Source of the DNA: GCA-002722245 sp038154685
GTDB lineage: Bacteria; Bacteroidota; Bacteroidia; Flavobacteriales_C; GCA-002722245
Length of the DNA stretch: 64,000 bases
Assembly: GCA_038154685.1 (NCBI GenBank)
Contig: JAYPYW010000001.1
Span: 58,707 to 122,706 of the forward strand
Direction of reading: 5' to 3'
Numbering within the stretch: the stretch's first letter is position 1; every line of letters starts with the position of its first letter. Under the pieces are notes generated by a model that worked only from the letters and a program-made list of their open reading frames with translations, was not told the origin of the DNA and searched no databases. Shown here piece after piece: positions 18,021-26,856 of this stretch. Both the position numbers and the translations under genes were made by a program.

Positions 18021-19598
18021 ATGAAAAACTTTAGTAAAATTTTATTCCCACTTCTTACGGGACTATTTTTCTTAAATATTAAATCAAGTACAGCACAGTG
18101 TTCGCAAGATCCTTGGGTTGCTTGTTTTCCTTCATGTACTTATGTTACAGGAGATACAGTTTCTTACAGCAGTCAGGACTGGGTTGTAGGGGCAAATACA
18201 ACATGGTCTTACCTCGCACCTGGTACAGATGGCGGAGGAACATGGACCGCTATTCCTGGTGCTTGTGCAGGAACTACAACTCCAATAGTATCTCCTACTG
18301 AAATAAGAGGAACCTATTGTACGACTACTTTCGGAATCGGTAATATTACTCGTAATGGAGGAGCTGCAATTACGGCAAGAGGGCATGTTTTTAGCACCTC
18401 TCCAAATCCAACATTAACAGACGGAGTTTTAGTAGATGCCGGAAATGGTGTAGGAGATGAGTTTGAAGGATTAATTCCTGATTTAGCACCCTCAACTACG
18501 TACTACGTGCGAACATATGCTACAAACAGTCAAGGAACCAGATACGGTACCCAGGCAACACTAACTACTAAAGATGCAGTTGATTGTGCTGATTGTAATT
18601 TAGCCTGTGATGAAACGGATTCAAAATGGTTAGATCCAACCTCAGCAGAGTGGTCTACAGCTCCATTTGCAACAATCAACACAACCGATACAGTTTGTAT
18701 TACACAAGATGTGACAATTGGTGGAACGATTACTTTATATGGTATGTTCAAGATTTGTAACGGAGCAACAGTTACATTAAGTGGATCAATTGATGTACAA
18801 ACTGCAACACCTACAAACCCCAATTATGAAGGACAAGTTGTATACGAAGGATGTAACGAAATTTTTGACGGTACTGGATCTTATACTGGCGAGTACTTAG
18901 TTATTGAAGCTAAAAACGATCCACTTCAAATGATCAGCTATTGCGAAACATGTAATGAAAATGACCAATCACAGTTCTTCAAGCCAACTGTTTCTACTGC
19001 TTATTGGGCAGCTACTTGTAGACCAACTTCTACTGTTTTAACACCGCTTCCAGTTGAGCTAACTTCGTTTAGTGGACAATTAACAGAAAACGGTGTTGAG
19101 CTAAACTGGGAAACTGGTGCCGAAATAAACAATAGCCATTTCAATGTGCAAGTCTCTTACGATGGAGTTAATTGGAAAACTATTGGTGTTGTTCAGGGAG
19201 CTGGAAACTCAACGGTTAACCTAAATTACTTTTTCTTAGATAACCAAGAAGGAACTGGTGTACAATACTACAGATTAGAGCAAGTTGATTTTGATGGAAC
19301 TAATGCTTTTTCAAACGTAATTCATGTATCATTCAATGAAAAGGACATGCCAAAAGCTTTTATTGCTTTTCAAAATTCAGAAAGAAAAGTTGAAATACAA
19401 GCTAAATTTAGCGGTATGGGAGAGGCTTATTTAATGGATACTCGAGGAAGAATAGTTGATACCAAAACATTTATTAGTACAAGTAAATCTGGTACTCAAT
19501 TCGAATTTGACTCTACCAATTTATCAGAGGGTGTTTACTTTGTAAAAATCAAATCTGGTAACGCTCTACTTGGTGAGAAAGTTCAAATTACGAAGTAA
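18021..19598 (+). CDS. T9SS-secreted protein with carbohydrate-binding-like and FN3-like modules
   Basis: A 525-residue secreted protein. Signal peptide about 1-25 (ending STAQ). Residues about 27-80 (TYVTGDTVSYSSQDWV...WTAIPGAC) resemble a CBM5/12 chitin-binding module. About 90-185 resembles the Bacteroidota FN3-like module (ITARGHVFSTSPNPTLTDG, then TTYYVRTYATNSQGTRYGT). A Cys-rich middle with pairs DCADCNLACDE and CETCNEND follows, then the LPVELTSFSG pre-sorting module and a C-terminal type A sorting domain ending GEKVQITK. Predicted to be secreted or surface-attached through T9SS, perhaps binding a polysaccharide. It has its own promoter and terminator. Confidence 0.85.
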   Translation: MKNFSKILFPLLTGLFFLNIKSSTAQCSQDPWVACFPSCTYVTGDTVSYSSQDWVVGANTTWSYLAPGTDGGGTWTAIPGACAGTTTPIVSPTEIRGTYCTTTFGIGNITRNGGAAITARGHVFSTSPNPTLTDGVLVDAGNGVGDEFEGLIPDLAPSTTYYVRTYATNSQGTRYGTQATLTTKDAVDCADCNLACDETDSKWLDPTSAEWSTAPFATINTTDTVCITQDVTIGGTITLYGMFKICNGATVTLSGSIDVQTATPTNPNYEGQVVYEGCNEIFDGTGSYTGEYLVIEAKNDPLQMISYCETCNENDQSQFFKPTVSTAYWAATCRPTSTVLTPLPVELTSFSGQLTENGVELNWETGAEINNSHFNVQVSYDGVNWKTIGVVQGAGNSTVNLNYFFLDNQEGTGVQYYRLEQVDFDGTNAFSNVIHVSFNEKDMPKAFIAFQNSERKVEIQAKFSGMGEAYLMDTRGRIVDTKTFISTSKSGTQFEFDSTNLSEGVYFVKIKSGNALLGEKVQITK

Positions 19599-19618
19599 AA
19601 CAATCACAAAATACTTTT

Positions 19619-19647
19619 AAGGGGAATCAAATTGATTCCCCTTTTTG
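19619..19647 (+). terminator. Rho-independent terminator after the T9SS gene
   Basis: AAGGGGAATC (19619-19628) pairs with GATTCCCCTT (19634-19643), followed by TTT. It lies 20 bases past the stop. Confidence 0.85.
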
Positions 19648-19659
19648 TTTATTAATCAC

Positions 19660-19678
19660 TATATTTGTTGCAACAAAT
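19660..19678 (+). promoter_or_regulatory. -7 element overlapped by a 16-bp palindrome, upstream of the FMN reductase
   Basis: TATATTTG (19660-19667) matches TAnnTTTG. ATTTGTTG-CAACAAAT (19663-19678) is a perfect palindrome covering it and ending 10 bases before the ATG. No clear -33 box was found at the right distance. Its position fits an operator for a dimeric repressor; the regulator is not known. Confidence 0.5.
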
Positions 19679-19688
19679 TTTATAAAGT

Positions 19689-20219
19689 ATGAAAAAGATA
19701 ATCGCTTTCTCAGGAAGTAATAGTAAAAATTCTATTAATCAAAAATTAGCTATGGTAGCGTCTAAAATGGTTACTAAAGCTGAAGTTGAAATAATAAATC
19801 TTAGCGATTATTCTGCTCCCATTTATGGTATTGACGAAGAAACAGAGAATGGATTTCCGCAAAGTATGATAGATTTAAAAAATAAGCTGGCAGAAGCGGA
19901 TGGTTATATTATTTCAACTCCTGAGCATAATGGCTCAATTCCTGCTTTTTTCAAAAATGCAATAGATTGGCTTTCCAGACAAAGTAGATCTGTTTTAAAC
20001 GACCAGCCAACTGTTTTCCTAAGCACATCACCAGGTGCCAGAGGAGGTAAAACTGCCTTAGCTCATTTGGTAAGTATCATGCCTTACCAGGGAGCAAAAG
20101 TCATTGGATCACACTCAGTGGGAAGTTTCAATGATAAAATGCTTAATGAAGACCTAATTGAAGGTGAAGATAAAACAGCAATCCTTCAATTAATTAAAGA
20201 TTTAGAAAGTCAGTTATAA
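19689..20219 (+). CDS. NAD(P)H-dependent FMN reductase
   Basis: A 176-residue flavodoxin-like protein of the NADPH-dependent FMN reductase family. The phosphate-binding loop SGSNSKNSINQKLA lies near the start, and the ISTPEHNGSIPAFFKNAIDWLSR motif at about residues 78-100 contacts FMN. Members reduce flavins, quinones, azo dyes or chromate with NAD(P)H; the substrate here is open. It converges on the B12/MerR regulator and the two coding regions overlap by 6 bases. A palindrome over its promoter suggests repression by an unknown factor. Confidence 0.9.
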   Translation: MKKIIAFSGSNSKNSINQKLAMVASKMVTKAEVEIINLSDYSAPIYGIDEETENGFPQSMIDLKNKLAEADGYIISTPEHNGSIPAFFKNAIDWLSRQSRSVLNDQPTVFLSTSPGARGGKTALAHLVSIMPYQGAKVIGSHSVGSFNDKMLNEDLIEGEDKTAILQLIKDLESQL

Positions 20220-21143
20220 AGCTGATTCAACTAATTGTTTTAGTTCTTCTTGCGATTGAAATTGGGCTATATTATCGTAATTCGATTTCAATTGATTTTC
20301 ATCTCTGCAATGGAACCAAAGTTTTGGGTTATGCCCACTTTTTAATTGATGATGAATATCCTTAAGAAAACTACTTAGGTCCTGTATTTTAGGATAAACT
20401 GTAAAACTGGAAACATAAATTACATCTTCTAACTCGTTAAAAAGAGCTAAATTGTCTGTAGGGGTAGATTGTCCCAAGTACACAGTTTTTGCTCCTCTAA
20501 TTCTTAAATAAAGATTAACGTACAACAGTCCTATTTCATGCAATTCGTAATCGGGTAAAAACAGTACAAAAACAGGTCCTTCACTCTTATAATTCTTCGG
20601 AACTTGAGCAGTACTTAAAATAAGCTTCTGTTTTACAACATTGGCTACAAAATGCTCGTGAGCCGGTGTTATTTTAGAGCTCTGCCAAAGGAGACCTACC
20701 TTATTTAAAATCGGAAAAATCACCTCCGTATAACCCAATTCAAGACCTAATCTTTCAATTATTTTATCGATTATTTTATCGATGGCCTCTTCATCAAAAG
20801 TAAGAATAGCCAGTTTTAATTGATCATTGAAATATAAATGCGACTTATCTCCAATAATTTTTTCATTAACTAAAGTCTCTAACTGAGATTTTGGAAGACT
20901 GGCAATTTTGGAAATCTTATAACCGCTCTCCGTCAGGTAAGCTAAGTTCAACAATCGTTTTAAAGATTCTGTTGAATATATCCTTTGATTTCCTTCCGAA
21001 CGTTCAGGTTCTAACGCAGAATATCTTTGTTCCCAAACTCTTATTGTATGAGCCTTTATTTCAGATAAGTTCTCCAAATCTTTTATGGAGAATGTATTTT
21101 GTATCAATTTAGTCGCCAACTTCACTAGTATATGTGCAAGCAA
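20214..21143 (-). CDS. MerR-family regulator with B12-binding domain (CarH/LitR-like)
   Basis: A 309-residue protein. The N-terminal MerR HTH is clear (TIRVWEQRYSALEPERSEGNQRIYS, about residues 33-57). The middle is a helical cap with W-x9-EH (WQSSKITPAHEHF), the CarH-type element that covers adenosylcobalamin. The C-terminus is Rossmann-like with ELHEIG, matching the E/D-x-H-x-x-G cobalamin motif, so the lower axial His is kept. CarH and LitR proteins are light-sensitive repressors, often of carotenoid genes. No carotenoid gene is in the window. It lies 28 bases after the second metallo-hydrolase on the same strand, so it may be the last gene of that operon. The start is the only Met available before the HTH. 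Confidence 0.88.
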   Translation of the reverse strand: MLAHILVKLATKLIQNTFSIKDLENLSEIKAHTIRVWEQRYSALEPERSEGNQRIYSTESLKRLLNLAYLTESGYKISKIASLPKSQLETLVNEKIIGDKSHLYFNDQLKLAILTFDEEAIDKIIDKIIERLGLELGYTEVIFPILNKVGLLWQSSKITPAHEHFVANVVKQKLILSTAQVPKNYKSEGPVFVLFLPDYELHEIGLLYVNLYLRIRGAKTVYLGQSTPTDNLALFNELEDVIYVSSFTVYPKIQDLSSFLKDIHHQLKSGHNPKLWFHCRDENQLKSNYDNIAQFQSQEELKQLVESAL

Positions 21144-21171
21144 AATAAAAATTTTCCAAACAAAATCCTTT

Positions 21172-22215
21172 CTATTCTATAGCTTCCCACCATCGATTCG
21201 AATCAAAAGTTTCATTTATCAGTTTTTGCTGACCTAATTTAGGACAAACCCAATAAAGGCCTTTTTCTTCAGCACTTTTAACGAAATCAATAACGGGTGT
21301 TTTCCATTTATGAGGAGCCAATGAAAAACCAGCCCAGTGAACTGGCATAATTCTTTTTACCCCAGCATCTAAAGCTGCCTGAACGCTTTCATCTGGAAAC
21401 ATGTGAATTTGACGCCACAATTCATGGTATTGACCACATTCCATAAATCCAAAATCAAAAGGGCCTAGCTTCTCTCCTACCAATTTAAAATGATCGCCAT
21501 AACCTCCATCTCCACTGAAGTAGATGTTTTCACTCGAACTCTTTATAGTCCAACCACCCCAAAGGGATTTATTCCTGTCTAAAATTCCTCTTCCTGAAAA
21601 ATGACGGGTAGGTGTAAATGTGATTTCTATACCCTCTAATTCAGATTTATCCCACCAATCAAACTCTTTTACTTTCTCAGGGTAGATTCCCCAACTTTCA
21701 AAATGCCGTTTTGTACCTTTTGCTACCCAATACTTTTTTACTTTTGATTTTAGCTTATTTATGCTTGCTAAATCTAGATGATCATAGTGATCGTGACTCA
21801 ACAAAAGCAAATCAATTTTGGGTAAATTATCAATTAAATCTAAAGTCCCTTTTGAAAACCTCTTAGTTTTAAATGGCGCTATTGGAGAAGCATCAGGACC
21901 TAACATTGGATCGATTACAATAATCTTTCCTTCAACATTAAGTAATACAACTGAATGCCCAAACCAAATAAACTTCGCAGAGGAGGAGGATGATAAAAAA
22001 GAATCTTTGTCAAATTCCTCTATCGTAATCGGATTCATAGGTGATCTCCCTTTTGTTTTAAAAAAATTCTCGTAAATCATACCGGGAAAATCTTTTAGTT
22101 TAAAGTCCATTTTAGTTTCCACTAAATTCTCAAAACTCTTTCCTTTCCAATTTGACGATTGTGCTAATTCGCGCTTTAATTGTTTAGTTATTTTCCCTCC
22201 AAATTGCTTTTTCAT
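21172..22215 (-). CDS. MBL-fold metallo-hydrolase, NAPE-PLD/UlaG-like (copy 2)
   Basis: A 347-residue cytoplasmic metallo-beta-lactamase-fold enzyme. The zinc motif is SHDHYDHLD (about residue 135), with later ligands in PTRHFSGRG, FSGDGGYGDHF and MPVHWAGF. The pattern of HFSGRG, LWGGW and GPFD resembles N-acylphosphatidylethanolamine phospholipase D. Its ATG overlaps the stop of the preceding paralogue (ATGA), so translation is probably coupled. Unlike copy 1 it has no membrane segment. The likely activity is phosphodiester or lactone hydrolysis; the substrate cannot be told. Confidence 0.85.
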   Translation of the reverse strand: MKKQFGGKITKQLKRELAQSSNWKGKSFENLVETKMDFKLKDFPGMIYENFFKTKGRSPMNPITIEEFDKDSFLSSSSSAKFIWFGHSVVLLNVEGKIIVIDPMLGPDASPIAPFKTKRFSKGTLDLIDNLPKIDLLLLSHDHYDHLDLASINKLKSKVKKYWVAKGTKRHFESWGIYPEKVKEFDWWDKSELEGIEITFTPTRHFSGRGILDRNKSLWGGWTIKSSSENIYFSGDGGYGDHFKLVGEKLGPFDFGFMECGQYHELWRQIHMFPDESVQAALDAGVKRIMPVHWAGFSLAPHKWKTPVIDFVKSAEEKGLYWVCPKLGQQKLINETFDSNRWWEAIE

Positions 22216-23354
22216 TCTGCTAGCTTATCCCACCAAGGGTTATAATTTAAGTTTATAGCATCTAATTTAATCGTCTCCCCAATTTGCGGTGTAATAATAT
22301 TTACTCCAAGTGAATCTGCAGCCTTTTTTATCCTTACAGGTGGCTCAAACCAATCATGTAAGGAAAGTGTAAAAGCTCCCCAATGAATTGGTATTCCAAA
22401 TTTTGCTTTCAAATCTTTTACTGCCAAGGCTGACTCTTCTGGCTGCATATGAATTTGCTTCCAGTTTTTATTGTACTGCCCACATTCAACCATTGCTATA
22501 TCAAACGGGCCGTATTTATCCCCTATAGCTGCAAAGTGATCATCATATCCTCCATCCCCACTAAAGAATATCTTCTGATTTTCTCCTTTAATAACCCATG
22601 AACCCCACAATGTTGAATTATGATTTAACAAACCTCTACCTGAAAAGTGTCGCGTTGGAGTAAGTGCAAAATTTAATCCATCAATCGAATCCTCATCCCA
22701 CCAATTATATTCATGAATTTTATTTTCCGGGATACCCCAAGATTTAAAATGAGCTCCAACTCCGTATGGCAAAATAAATTGTTTAACCTTAGGATGAATT
22801 TGTTCTATCGTTTCATAATCCAAATGATCATAATGATCGTGAGAAATAAAAACAAAATCAATTGCTGGCAATTCTTCAATCTCAAGTGGAATATGTTTAT
22901 TATATCTACTTCTCGAAAGCCATTTGATTGGAGAAGGAGCTTCGCCAAGCATAGGATCTAGCAAAATGTTTTTATTATCTAATTGAAGTAGAAACGCTGA
23001 ATGGCCAAACCAAATTAGTTTGGGCTCTGAGCGAGTCTTTTCTAAAACCAAAGAATCTTGATCTAAGAATGGTACTTCGAACAAAGGATCTCGATTAGGA
23101 TTTTCTTTATAATACTCCTTTAGCGTGCTCCAAAACACATCCCATGAAAACCCGCGAGAGGTATTGTGATAGTTTTTAAATTTCCCATCTGAATAATGAC
23201 CAGATTTTTCAAATTTCAAAACATCCTCTTCAGTAGGATCACCTCCAAACTCAGGGCTTACATTAACAAAAACAATCCCAATAAAAATTACTGATAGCAG
23301 CAAAAGGAAAAACCACTTAAGCAACTTCTTAAACCATTTCCACAGCAACTTCAT
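22212..23354 (-). CDS. MBL-fold metallo-hydrolase, NAPE-PLD/UlaG-like, membrane-anchored (copy 1)
   Basis: A 380-residue paralogue of the next gene, with an N-terminal membrane helix (WFFLLLLSVIFIGIVFVNV, about residues 14-32) placing the enzyme domain outside the cytoplasm. The zinc motif SHDHYDHLD is intact, as are PTRHFSGRG, FSGDGGYDDHF and IPIHWGAF. It starts 6 bases after the stop of a 58-residue membrane protein and overlaps the next hydrolase by 4 bases. The pair therefore probably treats related substrates on both sides of the inner membrane. Confidence 0.87.
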   Translation of the reverse strand: MKLLWKWFKKLLKWFFLLLLSVIFIGIVFVNVSPEFGGDPTEEDVLKFEKSGHYSDGKFKNYHNTSRGFSWDVFWSTLKEYYKENPNRDPLFEVPFLDQDSLVLEKTRSEPKLIWFGHSAFLLQLDNKNILLDPMLGEAPSPIKWLSRSRYNKHIPLEIEELPAIDFVFISHDHYDHLDYETIEQIHPKVKQFILPYGVGAHFKSWGIPENKIHEYNWWDEDSIDGLNFALTPTRHFSGRGLLNHNSTLWGSWVIKGENQKIFFSGDGGYDDHFAAIGDKYGPFDIAMVECGQYNKNWKQIHMQPEESALAVKDLKAKFGIPIHWGAFTLSLHDWFEPPVRIKKAADSLGVNIITPQIGETIKLDAINLNYNPWWDKLAE

Positions 23355-23360
23355 TAAATG

Positions 23361-23537
23361 CTATTTAAAGATCTTAAGAGAAACTAAGTTGGCTACAAAA
23401 TCGGCGGAACCAAAAATTGATCTAACAAATAAATTAGACTGCTTATCCAATATTTCAGCTGAAAGCTTCCAAGTATTGAGCATCTTAAAAAATGCAATTC
23501 CAACAAGAATAGTTACGAAAGAATATACCAGTATCAT
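23361..23537 (-). CDS. 58-residue membrane protein
   Basis: This short frame starts MILVYSFVTILVGIAFFKM and ends VSLKIFK. It has one N-terminal membrane helix and a short soluble tail (about 35 residues, with RSIFGSADFVANLV). A Shine-Dalgarno-like AGAGGAAA lies about 10 bases upstream and an in-frame stop precedes it, fixing the ATG at 23537. Its stop is 6 bases before the membrane-anchored hydrolase gene. It is probably the first gene of this operon. No family recognised. Confidence 0.6.
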   Translation of the reverse strand: MILVYSFVTILVGIAFFKMLNTWKLSAEILDKQSNLFVRSIFGSADFVANLVSLKIFK

Positions 23538-23603
23538 TGCTTTAAGTTTCCTCTAATTTACCATTAAAGTTGCCTAAAGAATTCATTATTTGATGAACGG
23601 ATC

Positions 23604-23627
23604 AAAAAAAAGGCCGAAAACCGGCCT
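23604..23627 (-). terminator. Terminator of the OmpA-type gene
   Basis: AGGCCG (23611-23616) pairs with CGGCCT (23622-23627). On the minus strand an eight-T run follows. It lies just past the stop at 23632. Confidence 0.85.
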
Positions 23628-23631
23628 CACT

Positions 23632-25827
23632 TTATATTTGGATTTGTTGCTCAATGTCTTCTTTAGAATCCGACTTTTCAAATTTTCGCAGCACAAAACT
23701 TATTCTATTCTGTTCTAAATTCTTCTTAAAATCTTCCTTTGGGATCATATAAGGATTCATTTCATCATCAAATGCTATTAAAGCTTTCGCAAACTTTTTG
23801 CTAATCTCAAATTTGTACGGACTGTAATCCATGTAGCCATCAAATCTCATTACTCCGTTTAGCATCTCATCAAAAACATAAATAACTGCAATATCCAATT
23901 TCTTCCCGTTTTCATCTTTGTAATCTGCCACAATTAAATCAGGCTTCACTAATTGTTTTATAGCATCCGCGTTGAATGTCCCCATTGCACTCAGACTAAC
24001 ATTTAGCCCAGTGCCATCAAGGGCATTCTTCATTTTATCTTGTCGAGCCTGCTCCATCATATATTTATTATTTCTAAAACTACAATTTGCATACTCACTT
24101 GATAATAAGTGATTACTAATTGATGGATTAAAATTGGCTTGATCACCATCAAATTCTCCTAACCATGCAACTTCATTTTGAGTGGTAAATTCTTTATCGA
24201 AACTAAAGCCAGCAAAAGTTGAAACATCTTTTAAAAACTGATGCTGAGTAATAATAGCTTGCGCCTCTTCTATTTGCTTTCTTACAGGATCTAATTGAGC
24301 AGTGAGTTTATCTAACTTTTTATTAAGTTTTGCAAACGATTCTTGGTACTCATTATATAATTCAGCGTACATGCTTAGTGCTCTTTTCCTTTTAGCAGGA
24401 GCTTTGTAAAAAGACAGCCATCCAACTGAACTAACTTTTAAATTAGGTAAGGAATCGTTCAAAACCATGTTTGATTTGCTCCCCCTGCTCCATGTTTTAT
24501 ATAATAACTTGTAGGTTAAAGAAAGTTCTCCATTATTTTCCACAAGCGTCAAATTTGTAATTTCTGATTTGTGTTTAAAAGCTGCTCTCCTATTTTTTGA
24601 TCGAACTTCTTTTTTATTTACCTCAAATAGCATTTTATTAAAAGCATCCGTTTCGTCATTTCTATGGTTCTTAGATTTCCTATGCAGATTTAGTGAAAAA
24701 TAGGCTTTACCATTTTTAGTGCTAACCTTTTTCAATTTATAACGATGCTCTTTGTTTTTGATCTTTACTCCAACTGCCTTTATCTTTTTTGTCAACCTAG
24801 CTTGTCTGGCAAATAATGATTTTCTTAAGCGATAAACACTATCAATATCTACTCCCTCAAGTAAGTTCAAGCTTTGCTGGTAATCAGGAGTTATTTCATT
24901 ATTTGTGTATTTTGAATTCAACTTAAATGCCACCATCCCCCTTCTACAATCTGGCGTGTTTTCAAATTCTTCATCGTGGCCTAATGTGAGTGAATTCTGA
25001 TTTATAGTTTGACCGTTATTCCACTCTTTGGTTTGATCATCGAAAGCATAAAATCTTGATTCACTTTGGTTTTTCTTAAGGTTCAACTCCGTATCAATGG
25101 ATTTCCCAGGAGCCAGGGATAACTCTTCATTTCCTTGTTTAGCTTCAATTCTAAACATTCCATCAGATTGAAAAAATGCAATCCTACCATCTTGCTCTAA
25201 ATTCATAGGTTCATTCGCGAAAACAAAGTCTAGCGGGTCTCTATATTCAATAACTTCAACGGTCACGCTCCCTTCGATTAGGTTTCCATTTTTATCTACA
25301 AAAGCATCCTTAGGAATATTAAATTTACTACCTGACTTTGTTTCAATTTCAGCCCCATTAGCACAAGAAAAATTGTAAGCTTCTGCCTTCAGTTCATACC
25401 CAGCAATATTAGTAGGTTGATAATTCTTTGTTGAAATTTCTACATGAGTTCTTCGGTTAATAGCTTTACCAGCATCCGTATTATTGGAAGCCACAGGGTT
25501 ATCTGAACCATAGTAATTAATCACTATTTGATCTTCTGGTATTCCCATTTCTACTAAATAATTCTTAACAGAGGCTGCTCTCTTTTGAGATAAAATTTGA
25601 TTCTTTTCTGGATCTCCAGATGCATCTGTATAACCAGATAATTTCACCTCATAAGCTTTCTTAATATTAGTAAGTTCTCCAAAGTTTTTTTTCAGTTTGC
25701 TATACTCCTCTGGCTTAAATCTACTTGAGTTAGAATCAAAAAAGACATCAAATTCCTTTACAATTTTTTGCCCGAAAAGAGTTGAATAAATAAAAAACGA
25801 CAGAATTAATAATATTGAGTTTCTCAT
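23632..25827 (-). CDS. Large OmpA-family protein with N-terminal OmpA domain
   Basis: The ATG at 25827 gives 731 residues with a signal peptide (MRNSILLILSFFIYSTLFGQ). The frame extends upstream to 25872 but without homology. The OmpA peptidoglycan-binding domain lies directly after the signal peptide (about 22-130): FDSNSSRFKPEEY, LSGYTDASGDPEKNQILSQKRAASVKNYL and the late NRRTHVEI. OmpA domains are usually C-terminal. The remaining 600 residues are unassigned, with basic stretches, one coiled-coil region (about 510-550) and few Cys. Predicted periplasmic or outer-membrane-associated cell-wall protein. Transcribed alone. Confidence 0.82.
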   Translation of the reverse strand: MRNSILLILSFFIYSTLFGQKIVKEFDVFFDSNSSRFKPEEYSKLKKNFGELTNIKKAYEVKLSGYTDASGDPEKNQILSQKRAASVKNYLVEMGIPEDQIVINYYGSDNPVASNNTDAGKAINRRTHVEISTKNYQPTNIAGYELKAEAYNFSCANGAEIETKSGSKFNIPKDAFVDKNGNLIEGSVTVEVIEYRDPLDFVFANEPMNLEQDGRIAFFQSDGMFRIEAKQGNEELSLAPGKSIDTELNLKKNQSESRFYAFDDQTKEWNNGQTINQNSLTLGHDEEFENTPDCRRGMVAFKLNSKYTNNEITPDYQQSLNLLEGVDIDSVYRLRKSLFARQARLTKKIKAVGVKIKNKEHRYKLKKVSTKNGKAYFSLNLHRKSKNHRNDETDAFNKMLFEVNKKEVRSKNRRAAFKHKSEITNLTLVENNGELSLTYKLLYKTWSRGSKSNMVLNDSLPNLKVSSVGWLSFYKAPAKRKRALSMYAELYNEYQESFAKLNKKLDKLTAQLDPVRKQIEEAQAIITQHQFLKDVSTFAGFSFDKEFTTQNEVAWLGEFDGDQANFNPSISNHLLSSEYANCSFRNNKYMMEQARQDKMKNALDGTGLNVSLSAMGTFNADAIKQLVKPDLIVADYKDENGKKLDIAVIYVFDEMLNGVMRFDGYMDYSPYKFEISKKFAKALIAFDDEMNPYMIPKEDFKKNLEQNRISFVLRKFEKSDSKEDIEQQIQI

Positions 25828-25968
25828 GGTGCTTGATTTTTTATTTATAACACTAAAAACTAGAAAAGACACAGAAAAATTGTCTGGTTTATTTTTTTCA
25901 TCAAGAAAACTATTCCTTTAGTGATAGAGGTCACAGCTAAAAAAAACTAGATAAATTAGTTTCACCAA

Positions 25969-26574
25969 ATGAAATCTCATTGGGAAAATATTTATTCGAA
26001 AAAAGGTGATCAAGAAGTTAGCTGGTATCAGGAAACTCCCAGTTCTTCCTTGGATTTAATTAACAAGAATTCTATTGATAAAGAATCCGATCTGATAGAT
26101 GTTGGCGCTGGTAATTCTAACTTAATTATCGAACTAAATAAACAAGGATTTAAAAATTTGACGGCACTTGATATTTCAGGTAAAGCCCTAGAGAGAACAA
26201 AAGAAAAACTAGGCCCTAAAGCTGATGAAATAAACTGGGTTGAAACAGATATTCTAGATTTCGAGCCAGACAAAACATTTGATGTTTGGCATGATCGTGC
26301 TGTTTTCCATTTTTTAACTAATGAAAATGAAATAAAGCAATATGTTGATCTAGTTTCCAAAAATTTATCCCCTGGAGGACTTTTTATTCTTTCCACTTTC
26401 TCATCAGAAGGTCCATTAAAATGTAGCGGATTAGAAATTAGCCAATATAACGAGGCGCAACTTGTTAAACTTTTCGGAACCAGTTTTGAATTAAAAAGTT
26501 GTTTTACCAAAGATCATATTACTCCTTTTAGTACAAAGCAAAATTTTATTCACGCTGTTTTTTCCAAGAAATAG
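25969..26574 (+). CDS. Class I SAM-dependent methyltransferase
   Basis: A 201-residue cytoplasmic protein. It begins HWENIYSKKGDQEVSWYQ, typical of the UbiE/TehB-like class. The SAM-binding motif I is LIDVGAGNSNLI (about residues 39-50), with an acidic LTALDIS at the end of beta-2. VWHDRAVFHFL and FILSTFSSEGP are the later motifs. The substrate is not evident. The gene stands alone between the divergent OmpA gene and the convergent MoxR operon. Confidence 0.88.
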   Translation: MKSHWENIYSKKGDQEVSWYQETPSSSLDLINKNSIDKESDLIDVGAGNSNLIIELNKQGFKNLTALDISGKALERTKEKLGPKADEINWVETDILDFEPDKTFDVWHDRAVFHFLTNENEIKQYVDLVSKNLSPGGLFILSTFSSEGPLKCSGLEISQYNEAQLVKLFGTSFELKSCFTKDHITPFSTKQNFIHAVFSKK

Positions 26575-26828
26575 TTAAATCTAAACAAGTTTAGCCCTGC
26601 AACCTCAAAACACATCCGGTTGTAAATCAACAACTTGCCTTGTTTTAGTAATGATTTTACATTAATTTAACGCCAAGAAATTAAGGCGGATCTTTCAAAA
26701 CCTTGGCTTTTTAGAATTATTACCATTGGAAATCCGAATTGAAAAATAATATCCTTCCGCTCATAAGTATGGGGGTACTTAGAAGTTATGGTTGGATGTA
26801 AACTTGGTTCACAGAACTTAAGGTAGGA
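26575..26828. other. Intergenic region without supported genes
   Basis: No convincing open frame or RNA was seen. It contains a short inverted repeat (CTAAAC-AA-GTTTAG, 26580-26593) just after the methyltransferase stop, and GCCAAG/CTTGGC (26672-26677 and 26702-26707) followed by TTTTT, which may be a weak terminator. Confidence 0.4.
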
Positions 26829-26853
26829 AAAAGGGATGCTTTGCATCCCTTTT
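26829..26853. terminator. Bidirectional terminator of the MoxR/VWA operon
   Basis: AAAAGGGATGC (26829-26839), TTT loop, GCATCCCTTTT (26843-26853): a perfect 11-bp stem with T-runs on both strands. It lies just past the MoxR-like stop at 26857. Confidence 0.85.
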
Positions 26854-26856
26854 GTT

